This document shows, piece by piece, positions 47,566 through 60,200 of a stretch of 64,000 nucleotides of DNA; position 1 is the stretch's first letter, and every line of letters starts with the position of its first letter. The notes under the pieces were generated by a model, which searched no databases, was not told where the DNA came from, and worked only from the letters and a program-made list of their open reading frames with translations. A program made the position numbers and the translations under genes. The DNA comes from Paraescarpia echinospica (taxonomy: Eukaryota > Annelida > Polychaeta > Sabellida > Siboglinidae), in assembly GCA_020002185.1 (NCBI GenBank), contig CM034533.1, forward strand, positions 51,119,081 to 51,183,080, written 5' to 3'.

Positions 47566-50329
47566 TGTTTTTTCATCGCTGTCTCCGTCTCCGTCTCCGC
47601 CGTGGTCGATTCCGATATTTCACAGGCTACCTGTTGCACCTTTTGCTTCATGCTTCTCTCAGACCACAGAACACTGGTTCACTTATGTTCTGCGGGTTGG
47701 TTTCTCAGTAACTAAGTCTACACTACAATGGTCTCACCTACGATATGATTGTTTCTCCAAACAGTACTCCAGCGTCATCGGTTCCAACCACCGCCCATTA
47801 GATCCAGTCTTCATGTAAGTGGACGATTACATATCGTTTGATATTAGCACAGCCTAATGACATCGACATTTGCATACTTCTAAATTGTGACAACAATGTC
47901 GACAAGGGCGTTTACCAAACAAAGAACATCGCATAAAGGTCGTTTTGAATGTGTCATTTCTTTATGAAAAGACAACCAATAACAATAAGGTAACAATACG
48001 TATGTTGCACCGAAGCTCTGGCTCTGGGAAACTATGCACACAGGCGCAAAGGAGGTTGCCAATCTCAAAATCGATCACCAGTATTGAAAATGTTAAAATG
48101 ATGAATGCGCTAGGGAGCTAAGGTGGATAAGAAAGATTGTAAATGAAAGTCTTATAGGGCTTGAAAATGCAATTATTTGGGCATATGTATCAAGAAGTAT
48201 TAATTCATTAATTCTTTCAAAGGCACGGCTTAGTTGTCAACACGTCATGGAATATGGTTCGGTAGAATCTTAAATGGTAACTCTTCCGCGTTTTGCAGTG
48301 GCAATAGTTACCGAGAAGAATGAAGGCCTGTTGTTTCCCGTTTACCTGTGAATAGACTAGACACGTTACTAAACCTACGCAAACACTGAAACAACAACTT
48401 AGTCTATGGCAATATCTTCTTTTCCGACCAAACTATGAATACGACCACTTAGAGCAGCCAACGTTATTCTCGCATATATACAACATACATACACACACTA
48501 CGTTATCAACAACTTACACTGATATTTTCATAAAGATCTGAATCTATATAAAACATATTTGCGTTCAGCCAAGCCAACGTAATAATACAACTTTCCTCAA
48601 GAAGGCGCCACCAGATCGCCCACACACCGGCACAGTTTGTTCAACTGCTGTGCGCAAAACCAGCTAGTTATACACTCATTTTGTTGTCTTTATCAGAATA
48701 ATCGGAATATCCATAGCTATACGTTTAGACACATAGCGGAATGAGTCGTATATGTGGCTGCAAAGTAACTAAAGTACGCAGAAATGAAAACAGTCATATT
48801 CCGGCCAACAATAGAGCGATGCATAAAATACGGTAGATGTATGTTCTAACGGTTTTTCCTACTGAACCATTGGCGTTAAACACGATTGAAGTCCTGGGAG
48901 CCATGTAACAACGAGCAAATGTGCAGAAGACAAAAACATTAAAAGATCCCTCTAATCGTTAATCTGCAATGCCATCATCGAAAGTATATTGTTGTATCTG
49001 ATACGAGACAGCGCGACGGGACCGCGTGACACAGCAAGCGTGCTGAACAGCTGATCAATCTCCCGGAATTCAAAAAATCTTGTCAGGTATATAAATCTTC
49101 CTGAACATGTCGACAGGAGTGTCTACTAAGCAAAGCCTACCGCACGCTGACCATCCTCGCGAGCCAGGGACGCTGCTGATCACATCAGTATCTCTGTATT
49201 CCCCGGCACATCGCATTGCGAAACGCGTAAGTTTTTCTCGCCAATTATACCGTTCGCCAAAATGTCTTTGTTTCAGGTATCAAGTTTGCTCATGTTGTGT
49301 ATAACGTTCGGGAAGTAGAAGTAATTATTTGAATACACAATACGGCTCAGCCGGTGGTGAGAATGTCGAGATTCTCTTATTGGCTTCGTTTTGAAATTGG
49401 TGTGCGTGTGGGGCGAGTGTCTGCACTGTTCTCGCGCGTGGTACAGTCGCGACCGGCGAATTCAATCACTGTTTTGATTCAGCTGACTTCCATAAATTGC
49501 ATAGGTTATCTGCCAGGCGTGGTGTGCGTAGTCACTTGTGTCAACAGACACGAGAGCAATCAGGCTAGAACACGCCCATTGATAGATCTATACATAATAT
49601 CTTATCTTTCACCACGGCATGCGCCGTCTAGCCACGCGCCATCGTCTCGCCTGAGCGGTCACAGCACACAGCCGTTGATGTTCGACCCGGGAAAAGTAAT
49701 CTGAATGTCTGTCCTTGTGATTAGTGAGGGTAACAGCACACTTTGGGCACATCTAAATTCGCTGATGCTTCACCTTCCATTCGTCCATCCCATTTTAATC
49801 GACTCCTCACCAGCTGTTGTTTTCCCTTCAAAGCTATGCTAGCTTGACAATGCAGATAAGCTGCTGTGAAGGACGAGCTAAACGTCTTTCCTTCCGATAC
49901 ATATCCCAACACCCTCTTGAGGGTCCTACGCGCATCCGTCCCTACGTGTGCTCCAAATTGAATATGCATCTCCGAGCCGTTGTCCTAGCATACAATTCTA
50001 CTCAGGTTTATATACCAACGCTATTGCAGTTCCTTCCCTTCCAGTTGCATGTCGAAGACTTTGTTTTTCTAACCCACCCAAAGCAACGCTTTCTTCTCCA
50101 GTCTTATTACCTGTCATCTCCTTCCGGTGACCTGTGAACTTACGGTAGTACCCTTGTTCCGACTGACGTTCAAACTGTAATATTCCTGTATACCAGGATC
50201 GGCTACATCATTCTACCCCTCGTTTTCTTCATACGATACTTCCATCATGTTATTATTATTTCCCTGGGAACAATATCGTAGTTGTAACAAAACGCTTTGG
50301 ATCGCACATCAGATCAAATTGCTTGTCTA
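47566..50329. other. No gene recognised; LINE C scrap at 48,055-48,150
   Basis: A short match to the LINE C 3' end (AATCTCAAAAT, GCGCTAGGGAGCTA, GGTGGATAAG) lies at 48,055-48,150. An 82-codon minus frame at 49,721-49,969 (FGAHVGTDARRTLKRVLGYV) and a 116-codon plus frame at 49,354-49,704 have no family signature. Otherwise nothing is seen. Confidence 0.45.
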
Positions 50330-50834
50330 ATTTATTACAATATGCATACAAAGTTACAAACAGCTTCATTTTATTGAAACTGCCCTATTAAAAGTACATA
50401 ATGGAGATGTTGTAAAATAACATCGCTAACCTTGCTAGATTTTTCTGTTGCCTTTGATACAATTGCGCCATTCTCATAAATCGTGTCTTTATGGTGTATC
50501 CAGCACAGCTATAAGATGTTTTGTATATATAACACATAGGCATCAGACACTGAAGATTGTATTTCATCAACACTCCCTATTCCATGTGATGTTCCTCAGG
50601 GTTCTGTCTTCGGCCCATTACTTTTACTCTCTACTCAACACCACTGAGTTCAGTAATTAACAGTCATAATCGAAATCATCATTTTATGCAGATGATACTC
50701 ATATTTACATTTCTTTACCTACGCTGAATGCTAGTTGCTCCTTAGATCAGCTCACAAAAAAATAATTGTCTTAATTACATTTTCTTTTGAATGAATGAGA
50801 GTAGCTTAAAGTTAAACGGTCACAAAACTTGGCG
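50330..50834 (+). pseudogene. LINE family C-like reverse transcriptase fragment
   Basis: Decayed pieces on the plus strand: QLHFIETALLKVHNGDVV, SLTLLDFSVAFDTI (catalytic Asp), DVPQGSVFGPLL, HHFYADDTHIYISLPTLNA with catalytic YADD near 50,690, and ESSLKLNGHKT. The motifs match the LINE at 12,541-15,545. The pogo transposon is inserted at its right end (50,835). Confidence 0.85.
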
Positions 50835-51200
50835 TAGGGTAGGGTGGGATAAGAAGCCCCCTCGAGGTAAGACGTCCCCCTGGGTATTTCAATATTTCGA
50901 TCGTTTGCTGCCTGTCTCTGGTGGATGAAAACAGTGCTGCCACCTAGCATTCATTGCGTCCGAACGCGCAAGAACGCTAAAACAACGGTGAGTAACAAAA
51001 AAGTGAATTTGAAGTTTTTAGGCTTGTTTAATGTTAAAATGTTACATACTAGATGTATGATTATGAGACAGAGATTACGTGCGATATCACATAGTCGTTA
51101 CTTTATGCATCGTTTATGTCAGTAGATTCAATTATTACCATGCAAAACGGGCGATAATTAAATGTAATTTGACCATCGACACATGTCTGCATGAAACCTA

Positions 51201-51280
51201 TTGGGGGCAAGACGCCCCCAACGACGTGGGGCAAGACGCCCCGGGGGGCTTCTTGCCCCTTGAGGGGCGTCTTACCCCAT
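51201..51280. repeat. Left subterminal palindromic repeats
   Basis: GGGGGCAAGACGCCCCC at 51,203 and GGGGCAAGACGCCCC at 51,229, then inverted forms GGGGCTTCTTGCCCC and GGGGCGTCTTACCCC up to 51,278. The right block at 52,840-52,915 has the same motif. Repeated near-palindromes near transposon ends commonly serve as transposase-binding sites; that role is inferred. Confidence 0.75.
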
Positions 51281-51746
51281 GTTTTTTAATTGTTTGTTTT
51301 ACACATGCAACATAGGCTAACGTGCAAGGCCTAGCCTTAGAGCTACAATTAAATATTATTTTATTTATAGTATGTGTATATTATGTTTTATATCATTCAA
51401 TATTACCAATATTACATTATATTATGATGTAATTGTTATATTAATTGTCCCATTTTATTGTCTGTGTATTTGCGTATTTATATATATTGCTTTTTTATTC
51501 CTGTATTTTTTCCATAAATTATGTATAAGTGAAAGGCTAAAGTGAAAACCTGTATTTTAATCTGAATGTACAAGCCTACCCTGTATAAATACGTTTAAAC
51601 AAAATAAAGAAATAAACAAATAAATAAATGTATAAATAAATAGGCATAAATAAATAAATAATAAATACGGCATGTGTTTGAATGCAAATTTGCAAAAGGC
51701 CTATGACAGATTGAAAATCTACTGACTAATATTTTCTTCTGTACAA

Positions 51747-52702
51747 GTGGCCCGCACGTACAAGCGCAAGTCGGAACGGGGTGCCTGTGGGGACGATGTG
51801 TTGAAGGAGGCACTGGCAGCGCTGGAGAATCAGCCTATGAAGGCTGTCAGTCGGCGTTTTGGCATTCCGGCCAGGACACTGCGAAGACACCGCAACAAGA
51901 AAGTCGCCACTGTGGGATCGTTATCTCTCGGCCCAAGGCAACCAGTACTATCGGCTGACGTGGAACGCACGCTGCGCGAACACATCGCGTATATGGAGAA
52001 GTGCATGTACGGCTTGACGACCGTGGACGTCAGGCGCTTCGCGTACGATCTCGCGGTGAAGCTGGGGCTTGCGGACACGTTCAACGCCGAAACAAAGATG
52101 GCCGGCCGAGACTGGCTTCACGGCTTCTTCAAGCGCCACCCTGACCTGGCTATTCGGCAGCCTTAGGGTACGAACACCGCAAGGGCTGTCGGTTTCAATC
52201 GCCCTAAAGTGCAATTGTCCACTGCTGGCCCGCCATCGTCCACTGCTGGCCCGCCACCGTCCACTGCTGGGCCGACACCGCCCACTGCTGGCCCGCCAAC
52301 GACCGCGTCCGCAGGAGTGTCGACCGTTAAGGAGCTGATAAAGCAGCTATCTCCGTTGCTAAAGATATCGCGTCCACATGCAAGATCGCGTATTGCCGAG
52401 TGTGCCACTGTTCTGACATCGACGCCGCATAAGAACAAGTTGGTTATGCAGCAGGCGAAGAAAGAAGCTCAAGAAGAAGTCCCTGGCGACAGGAGTGAAG
52501 AGACACACGACAAGGAAAAGGCGCGTGAGCTCCAGGCGAGGAGGAAGAATGGCCCTGTATTATCTGCGGAGAGCCATTCAAAGATAGCAGATCACGAGAG
52601 GTGTGGGTGCAATGTCAACTGTGCAAGAAATGAGCCCACGAAGATTGGACCGCGGGACAGGCCTTTTTCACGTGTCCCAACTGTGAATCGGAGAGCGATT
52701 GA
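51747..52702 (+). pseudogene. Pogo-type transposase remnant: Psq HTH, CENP-B HTH, no DDE core, PHD finger
   Basis: From 51,747 (GTG in place of an expected ATG, or a splice acceptor after TTTTCTTCTGTACAAG) the frame reads ARTYKRKSERG, then a Psq-type helix-turn-helix (ALENQPMKAVSRRFGIPARTL) and a CENP-B-type HTH (YGLTTVDVRRFAYDLAVKLG; GRDWLHGFFKRHPDL). TAG at 52,164-52,166 interrupts RQP/GTNTARAVGFNRPKVQ. The DDE catalytic domain that should follow is absent. The same frame passes to a STAGPP-rich spacer and TVKELIKQLSPLLKISRPHAR. After a frameshift near 52,545 a PHD-like finger follows (CIICGEPF, WVQCQLCKK-stop-AHED, FFTCPNCESESD, 52,550-52,702). The full-length product would bind the element ends; this copy cannot catalyse transposition. 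Confidence 0.9.
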
Positions 52703-52838
52703 CTGTGCATTATGTGCCATCTGTTCATGCGTTGCCTGAAGTCGTTTAATATGCTTTAATAAAATTCGTATTTCTTATTTGAAATTATTCAACGCATTTT
52801 GCAGATTAAATTTATGTTTGTTTCACCACAATTTCTCA

Positions 52839-52915
52839 TTGGGGCAAGACACCCCCTGGGGGCCGGTTGCCCCACACTAAAGGGCGTCTTGCCCCACGTA
52901 TGTGGCAAAACGCCT
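52839..52915. repeat. Right subterminal palindromic repeats
   Basis: GGGGCAAGACACCCC at 52,841, GGGCGTCTTGCCCC at about 52,882 and GGCAAAACGCC at about 52,903, matching the left block at 51,201-51,280. Confidence 0.75.
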
Positions 52916-53427
52916 CTTTTTGATTTTTTTTTTAATTGACGATCATAACAGTTAGTGCCGTCAGATGACAGAATGCCTTTGGTGAAACATGGAATAGGTA
53001 CCCCGCAATCGTGTGCAAGCGCAAAAAACCTAAACATTTTCACTGTACGCTTAAATATGCCCATTTTCTCTTAAGGGGGGCCCCATGCCTCACCCTACCC
53101 TATCGATCCATCTGTTGACGACTTTAATATGGCTTATTGATTCTGATACTGACTAACCCTTTTGAACTGATGCGCATCTCAGCTAGGTTTCCGAGGATTT
53201 AGGCTCAAAGGACGTTACCTTTCTCCTATTACTATTACGTTTCTTGCATATCTGCACATCCAAAATTATATTATCCAATTCTATAAGTCGCTACAAAGCG
53301 AGCACGTTATCAGCTGTACCATTTCCTCTTCTGAAATATCGTTGTCTTCACAAATTTCACACTGTACTATTAAGCGAGCGGTAGAACTACCTAACGGACC
53401 GATTTAAATGGCCCCACATACACACAC

Positions 53428-54300
53428 CAAAATGTTATATGTAGAGCTGCCAAGTGATGCAGTAAGCGTGAATCTAAGGTGAAACAAGGTAACCGTCAAA
53501 TGATATTTTTTCTAAATGGTGTGCTTAGCAAACGTCTTAACATTACAACGGTTGTCTATCTACTTTACTTAATCAAGAAATGGTGATGTCATATATTTTT
53601 GAGAGCATATTATCTCCCCGTCAAAATGATGTAATACATGGAGCTGTTACCTGATATGGTAATTATGAAGCTAAGGTCAAACAAGGTCTCCTGGAAATGA
53701 TGAATACTCGTTATATTTTATGATAAAACGAAAGTCATCAAGTTACAATGTCTCTGTAACTACTTCGTTTATATGTACGTGTCATATATTGTTTCAAAGA
53801 ACAATTTATCTCCGTTAATATGAAGTAGAGCTATCAATTGATGGATTGTGGAACGACGATCAAAGAGAGTCACCGTCAGGTAATAAATGTTGTACAATAT
53901 AAATGGTTGCATATATATCTATATTACCTATTTACTCAAGGCCATGTCATAAACCATTCGAAAACCAACTGTCTCCCCTTAAATATAGGATACGACGAGT
54001 AGCTATCGGGTGTTGCAGTCGGTGTGGGGTTAAGGTCAAACAAGGTCACCATCAAACGATGAATGTTTAAAACTGCGCCATTTCGCAAATTGTCTACAAT
54101 TACAAAGACTGTTTATAAATGTTTCTAACTACTCTTGGGCATGTTATATACCGTTGGAAAGTGCAATGTATTCCCATTAAAATGAGGTATAGCTGTTAAC
54201 TGGGGACATGTACGTATATGAAAGGAAATATGAACAAGGTCCCCCATCGATGTAGTTAGTATTTGTAGTAGACCAGACAACCAATGTGAAGTCCTCTAGA
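53428..54300 (+). repeat. Old tandem array, about five units of 165-200 bp
   Basis: Unit starts resemble AAAATGATGTA-TA-AGCTGTTA at 53,428, 53,623, 53,818, 53,981 and 54,179. About 45-60 bases into each unit there is (T)AAGGTCAAACAAGGTC or a close variant, then CACC/CTCC-GTCAAATGATGAAT. Each unit ends with CATGTCATATA-TTTGAAA and TTATCTCCCCGTTAA. Conservation is patchy, so the array is ancient. No coding frame is maintained across units. Confidence 0.8.
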
Positions 54301-54683
54301 TTTGTTACGGTAATTGTTTAATAGTGGGCAGATTTGCTGGATCGGTCACTCGCAGGATGAGGGAGAAGATTAGAGCGGATGCCATCCTCAATTTTGAAAT
54401 TAAAGGTCATTCTGAAGGTCACAAATACCACTATTTTCAAAATGTCCGTTTTTTATTAATTGAAATCTATTTGAGCACATCTTTGCATATAACCATAGAT
54501 GTGAAGATTTGCAGATGTAATGTCTGTGTTACTTGGTGTTGAACGTTGCATTTACATACACATGGATGGAATATTCCTATAAAGGCTTAAATGTGTGATT
54601 TTCTTGAAATTTGTATCAATGTTATTTGCACATTCAATCTTTCAATAGGCAGTTTATGAAAACGTAGATATATAATAAATACA

Positions 54684-54902
<219 letters not shown>

Positions 54903-55339
54903 TGCATTTCATCTTTAATCATGATCATGATGTGAAAATCAAAGAACTTGCCAAAAAAGTGACTTGGTTGTTCGAGAAGAGAGGTAATAATCACAGAAAA
55001 GAACTCCGTAACGTAATGGGCCAACTCTCTGAGGAACGAGACTATTCACTATCACATGGAGGAATTTAGCAAGAAGTACAAAGCGATGGCAAATAGACGC
55101 CGTCGCTGCCATTTTGCCATGACTGCCTATCTGAGGCTATACAGTAGTTGAGTTCACGGTAGCGCCTGACAGGCAGCAAGCCAAATCGTGCTCGTGATAT
55201 TAACAAGTTTTCTGACTGTTTATGAAGAATTTAACAATCACAACTTCACTATTTACTCGTGATGCTGCAGTGACTCTCTCGCTGGACTTTTTATATAACT
55301 AGGTAGCGTGCGTTGTATACAATCTTGAAATGTTTAATG

Positions 55340-56610
55340 TCGTGTCGCTGACGAAGCTGGTGGACTACAGGTCTTTAGACCTACAACGCCCGTGAGTGAC
55401 CTACTGTAATTTGGTAAACTATAATTAGCAAAGCATTCTTCTACCGTTGGCGGCGATGTGCCTACAGAACGTCTTTCGGGCTTTCCGTCCTGCCACCAGG
55501 GGTGTCCTCCGCGATTACCTGACACAGTGTATTCATTGATCAGACGTCTAGGATTGTCCACGGCGCGTCCAACTCTGCGTGGCAGACGTGCGGGCACGCG
55601 CAAACAGCGCGCGATCCGAACGCGGATTACCAGCCGTTTTGAAGATCCTTCACGAATTGTATGTCGGCAAGGCAGTGTCAGTGCGAATCTGGTAACTCTT
55701 AAGAGCCGCCCCTGTTATGCCACACGACACGCCATTCGTCAATGTGGCATTACTGAATGCTCGTTCCGTGTGCAATAAAGCTCTCAAAATCAACGAATAC
55801 GTCGTTGAACACAAATGCGACATTTTAGCGATAACCGAGACGTGGTTAAGGAAGACCGGTGACGAAGTTGTTATTGCTGAAGTGACCCTACCCGGGTTCC
55901 TCTTCCAGCACGTGGCACGATCTTCTCGTCGTGGTGGTGGTGTTGCAATCTTGCACCGCGATACATTTACAACGAAGATTCTTCCTACTCTCCATTTGAA
56001 TACCATTGAACTTCTCCGTGTGCAGTTCTCTGCAGCCCATTCTATATCGTTCAACATGTGTGTCATCTACCACCCACCTGCTTCAAGTAAGGCATCTGGA
56101 ACTTCGTCTGAATGTTATGCTGAACCTGAATGCTTATTTACATAAGCATCTGTTTCCGTTATACCAACCGTCATTGCTGGAGACTTTAATACTCATTTTG
56201 ATGATGTAACGAAATCAGAACCGCTTCGCAATCTGCTTGATTCCTACAATTTGCTGCAACACGTCCATTCGCCGACCCATAAAACAGGACATACATTGGA
56301 CCTGGTGATAAGTCATGACAGCGATAACTTAGTATCTTCTGTTGTTGTTTATCCAGACTCCATATCGGACCACTATCGCATAGAACTGGCATTATATGTG
56401 TTGACACCGTCAGCTGAAACTTCAGTAATTGCCAAGCGCAACTTCCGCAACATGGATGCTACAGCGTTCAATGATGACGTTAAATCTGCGTGTATTGGCA
56501 TGTGTGCCCACGCTGACGGGTAGCAAGCGAAGGTCTTAGCATCGGACTACAACACATGTCTCACTAACTGCTTAGACAAGCACGCTCCTTGGCGCTACGT
56601 ACACGTCTAT
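55340..56610 (+). pseudogene. LINE (family E) 5' part with APE endonuclease
   Basis: 55,500-55,640 encodes LPDTVYSLIRRLGL, ARPTLRGRRAGTRKQR, the basic stretch that precedes the endonuclease in many CR1-like ORF2 proteins. The endonuclease follows: VALLNARSVCNKALKI, LAITETWLRKTGDE (catalytic Glu), RSSRRGGGVAIL, CVIYHPP, then after a frameshift VIAGDFNTHFDD (GDFN), HKTGHTLDLVISHDSD and DSISDHYRIEL (SDH). TAG at 56,521 and loss of similarity near 56,610 truncate it before the reverse transcriptase. Endonuclease residues are all present, unlike other LINEs here. Confidence 0.9.
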
Positions 56611-56639
56611 GGAACGATATTAGGGCCATAATTCCACAA

Positions 56640-56880
56640 TGCTACATTGTTGATTTCTGACTTTCGATTATCCTTTTACGCCGAGATTGTCGAATTATGA
56701 CTTTCGATTATCCCTTTACGCTGTCATTGTGCAAGATTTTTGTCAAATAATTAACTAGAATGGCGTTTGGTCAAATATTTATCCAAAAGATTTTCTCCAA
56801 AAAATTTTCTCCAAAATATTTTCTCGAAACGAAGTTCTCCAAACGAAGTTCTCGAAACGATAATCAGGCACAAATTGGAC
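56640..56880 (+). repeat. Short tandem repeats
   Basis: GACTTTCGATTATCC plus TTTACGC occurs twice (about 56,660 and 56,700). Then five TTTTCTCCAAAA / GTTCTCGAAACGA units run from 56,795 to 56,862. Confidence 0.85.
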
Positions 56881-57189
56881 TCAGTGACCTAAGCTAAGCT
56901 AAGATGTGCTGCCCCCTAGCGAACTACACCAACTTGCAAATACTGAAGTATCCCTTGCAAGTCAGGCCAAAGCAATTATATAATTGCTTTGGTTAGGCCT
57001 TGCTGTCAGTCACCAACGTCACGTCGTAGTGTACAGAAAACTTATATGAAGCATTTTTCACCCACATTATGACCTGTTTTATCAATGTTGGAGTTTAAAA
57101 GAACTCAAAGATGAACGGAAGAAACGAAGTGCCAAGCAGTCTGCCAGAAAACGCGAATTGAATGTCGGGTAGGTTGGTACTGTTTGTGA

Positions 57190-57900
57190 GCGATAATTCA
57201 TGATCTTACAGGTCCTCTTCTGGCTTCTAGGCTGTGATGCCTCTTATGCCAGCTCTGATGTTTGTCGTCAAACTATATGGTGCGCATGCGTCTGACGAGT
57301 TGTTCCATAATAGGGGTGGGGCTGTGTAATCGAGTTTAATTGGGTGGTTTTTCCATAATTTGTCTAATTTCCCCTCAAAGGACTGGACTGATGGAGCCTC
57401 TACCACAGACTGTGGGAGGCTGTTCCATACGTCCGTGCATCGGTGTATAAATGAATTTTGTTTAATGTTTAACCGACAACGTCCTTTGAATATTTTTAGG
57501 TGATGTCCTCGCGTACATGATTCAGTATCCCTCAATTTAGGCTCAAAGTTATAAAGTTTGATGTCACAGCTGTATCATATTTGTCTGTTAAAATCTTATA
57601 TAATTCAATCATGTCTCCTCTGAGGCGACGATATGACAGAGTTGGTAATTTTAGTCTTTGTAGACGTTCATTATATTGAAGATCTTTAAAACCTGGAATT
57701 AATTTGGTTGCTCTACGCTGAACATTTTCAAGAGCTGTAATGTGTTTCATTAAGTAGGGAGCCCATACTTGATTTGCATATTCAATATGTGGGCGGACGA
57801 GAGATTTAAAAACAGTAGAAAAACACTGTTCATCCATGTAATCAAAAGTGCGACGAATTATCCCCATGATGTTTCGAAAACTGTCAATACTAATATTTAT
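57190..57900 (-). pseudogene. CR1-like LINE 3' fragment
   Basis: Minus strand reads IMGIIRRTFDYMDEQCF, LVRPHIEYANQVWAPYL, LENVQRRATKLIPGF, LKLPTLSYRRLRGDMIELYKIL, a stop-containing join at 57,535, then KGRCRLNIKQNSFIHRCTDVWNSLP and VQSFEGKLDKLW. This is the conserved C-terminal region of a CR1-like polymerase. It is 5'-truncated near 57,900 and possibly the same family as LINE A. Confidence 0.92.
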
Positions 57901-57990
57901 TCGTACTATAACGTGTACAATTAATTGAATATTATTAACGATATAGCCGAGCATCAGAACCGTGTGCCTCAGCGTTAAAGATTCGAGCAT

Positions 57991-59950
57991 TGAACGGGCA
58001 TGCGCCAGTCATCACGTGTTTGCTCTCGCTTCCGCTAAATATGGCAATAGAGCATAGCGTAGCTTTATTTGGGATCAACGTTGGCGATACGGAACATCCT
58101 TTGAAAATCACATTTTATAAACTAATTATTACCAATAATATATTAAGTTGTGCAATTAATTAGTTTGGGTGACTAAAAAGTATTTTTATAATATTGAATG
58201 CTATTTGACATTTTAAAACCATGCCATGCTTGTCGTCATGCAAACTGATTATTAAGTCATTTTGAACTTCTTTTGATATAGACAGAATGTATTGAACATT
58301 AGATTAAAGTTGTATTCTGACAACGTTCATCTTTTAAATACAAATTTCCAGTGAATCGTCATGCCCCATACAATACATAATTTTCATCAACTCCATATAA
58401 ATTTTTGTTCACACAATATGTAATTCTAATATCCAAATTAAAATTACGTATGCATGTCATGCTTATTTTTTGCAAAAGCGTAATTTATCAAATAACATAA
58501 AATGCTAAAGTGACATATACGATAGCAAATATACTCAAATAAATAAATATTGACATTATTGTTTAGGTTGTACATACACCTAGCTTAAACTTGTGTAACT
58601 CAGAATGCAACTTTAATTTATGACGAGTAGTTTTTAACATATGACTGATACTTAAAATATAACATTTCAAATGGAGCCAGTGGCGTTTTAAAGGTTGAAT
58701 TAATATTTTCATTTGATATTTTAGAATTATTTTATTGTTAATTAAGATAGCCTAAAGTAAATATTAGATAGTCCTATTACTATTTATATGTAATGTATTT
58801 ACATATATTTAAACTGGCTAATGGGTTTATAGTGTCAGTACTTAGACACTGATGCTATTCTGCAACTGTGATTGTATTTATAGCATTACTTGACATGTTC
58901 TTTCACATATCTGTATGCATTATTTCAATAAAATCTTCTGGTGTTTCTACTCTGCTGTTGTCATAACTCATCATAACTAGTATATCATTATATGTAGAAC
59001 ACATAACAGAGGCGTACCCAGGATTGATATATTTGTGGGTTCCCAAATGGGTATCACAGTAACGGTGGATGTTGCATGCCATCATTCACTGTACACTGCC
59101 GTATAGTGGGGGGTTTCTGGGCAACGAGAAAACTCCCCTGGGCACGCACCCGCATAATAACATGAACAATAATAATAATAATGACTTCTTTATTTACATA
59201 CATACATATTTTACAAAACTACTATTGCCCACACATATAGGGCCTACATTAAAATAGTTTTGTATGTCCTTGCCAATACTTATGCATTTCGTGTAATTAT
59301 GATACCATAGTTTTATTCCGTTGATATTTTGTTGGCAATTATGTGCATGTATATGCTGTAATTAGACTACACTGCTTTGAGCAATTGCTTTTACAAATTA
59401 CCATGGCTATAGGTGTACTAAAAGTATATTTTATTTATAATAATATGCTTTATTCGCAGACTCCACACAACATACAAATGCATTATTGCGTTCTATAGTT
59501 GTGATATTGGCAATAGTTACATATGGCCAGTAAGTAAAATATTGCTGCTACTTGAACCATCAATAAAAAATATAATTTAGAACTACAACCGGCATGTAAA
59601 TATATATGTCAAAAGTTCTAATACCAGGAACACAATAAGCAAATTACTGTAAATAAACATTTCAGTAGCACTATAATATCTGTCAAATCCTAACACCATT
59701 TGGAACATATTGTTGTAAGAGACACATTTTCTAATAGCATATATTTATGAAAATTACATCATAAAATAGTAAACAAAGTTTTGTTTATATCATTTGAACA
59801 TGTTGCGTCGTGCAAATGACTGGTGGCATTACCAAAATAATAATAGTATATATTCAATGTATATGTTCTAGTTGTCTCCAGCGCTTGGCAATGTTCTATT
59901 AACTGACTAGTCTGTATTATTGTGGTTACAATGTAATGGTCTTATGAGGT
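57991..59950. other. No gene seen
   Basis: AT-rich, with a short AAT run at 59,165-59,180. No coding pattern. Confidence 0.5.
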
Positions 59951-59959
59951 CTCATTCTT

Positions 59960-60200
59960 TATATGCTGGCACTGAGGGTGGTCACTACCAGGGTGCTTGT
60001 CGTCCCCAGTGGTTCTTTTACGTCCCAAATTGAGACGGGACCGACATTAATGTGATCACCGAGCTACGAGGGATACACAGTCCCCAATTTTGAGAGCCAG
60101 ATTTTTACCACAAATATCATGCCTGCTCGGTCCAGGTTTCGAACTCCGAGCACTGGCATGCCAGACGGATGTGCTAACCACTACACTAGCCACACTCTCT
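59960..60200 (-). repeat. tRNA-derived SINE
   Basis: The minus strand begins GTGTGGCTAGTGTAGTGG (A box complement at 60,181-60,192), continues through GTTAGCACATCCGTCTGGC and reaches a B box AGTTCGAAACC (60,135-60,145). The head most resembles a tRNA with GTGTAGTGG D arm (Val- or Ala-like), but stems are degraded. The body extends left to about 59,960. Confidence 0.8.

Larger units (their letters stand above)
50837..53100 (+). mobile_element. Pogo/Tigger-type DNA transposon with deleted catalytic core
   Basis: Ends GGGTAGGGTG at 50,837 and CACCCTACCC at 53,100 are perfect inverted repeats over 10 bp and remain similar for about 28 bp. TA flanks both ends (50,835-50,836 and 53,101-53,102), the target duplication of the Tc1/mariner-pogo superfamily. 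Inside are GGGGCAAGACGCCCC-type subterminal palindromes and a transposase remnant. It interrupts a LINE fragment. Apart from the transposase the interior (51,290-51,740) is AT-rich and non-coding. Confidence 0.93.

Noticed and set aside
49354..50137. Possible host exons
   Set aside because: Open frames of about 80-116 codons without motifs, splice context or homology that I can recognise.
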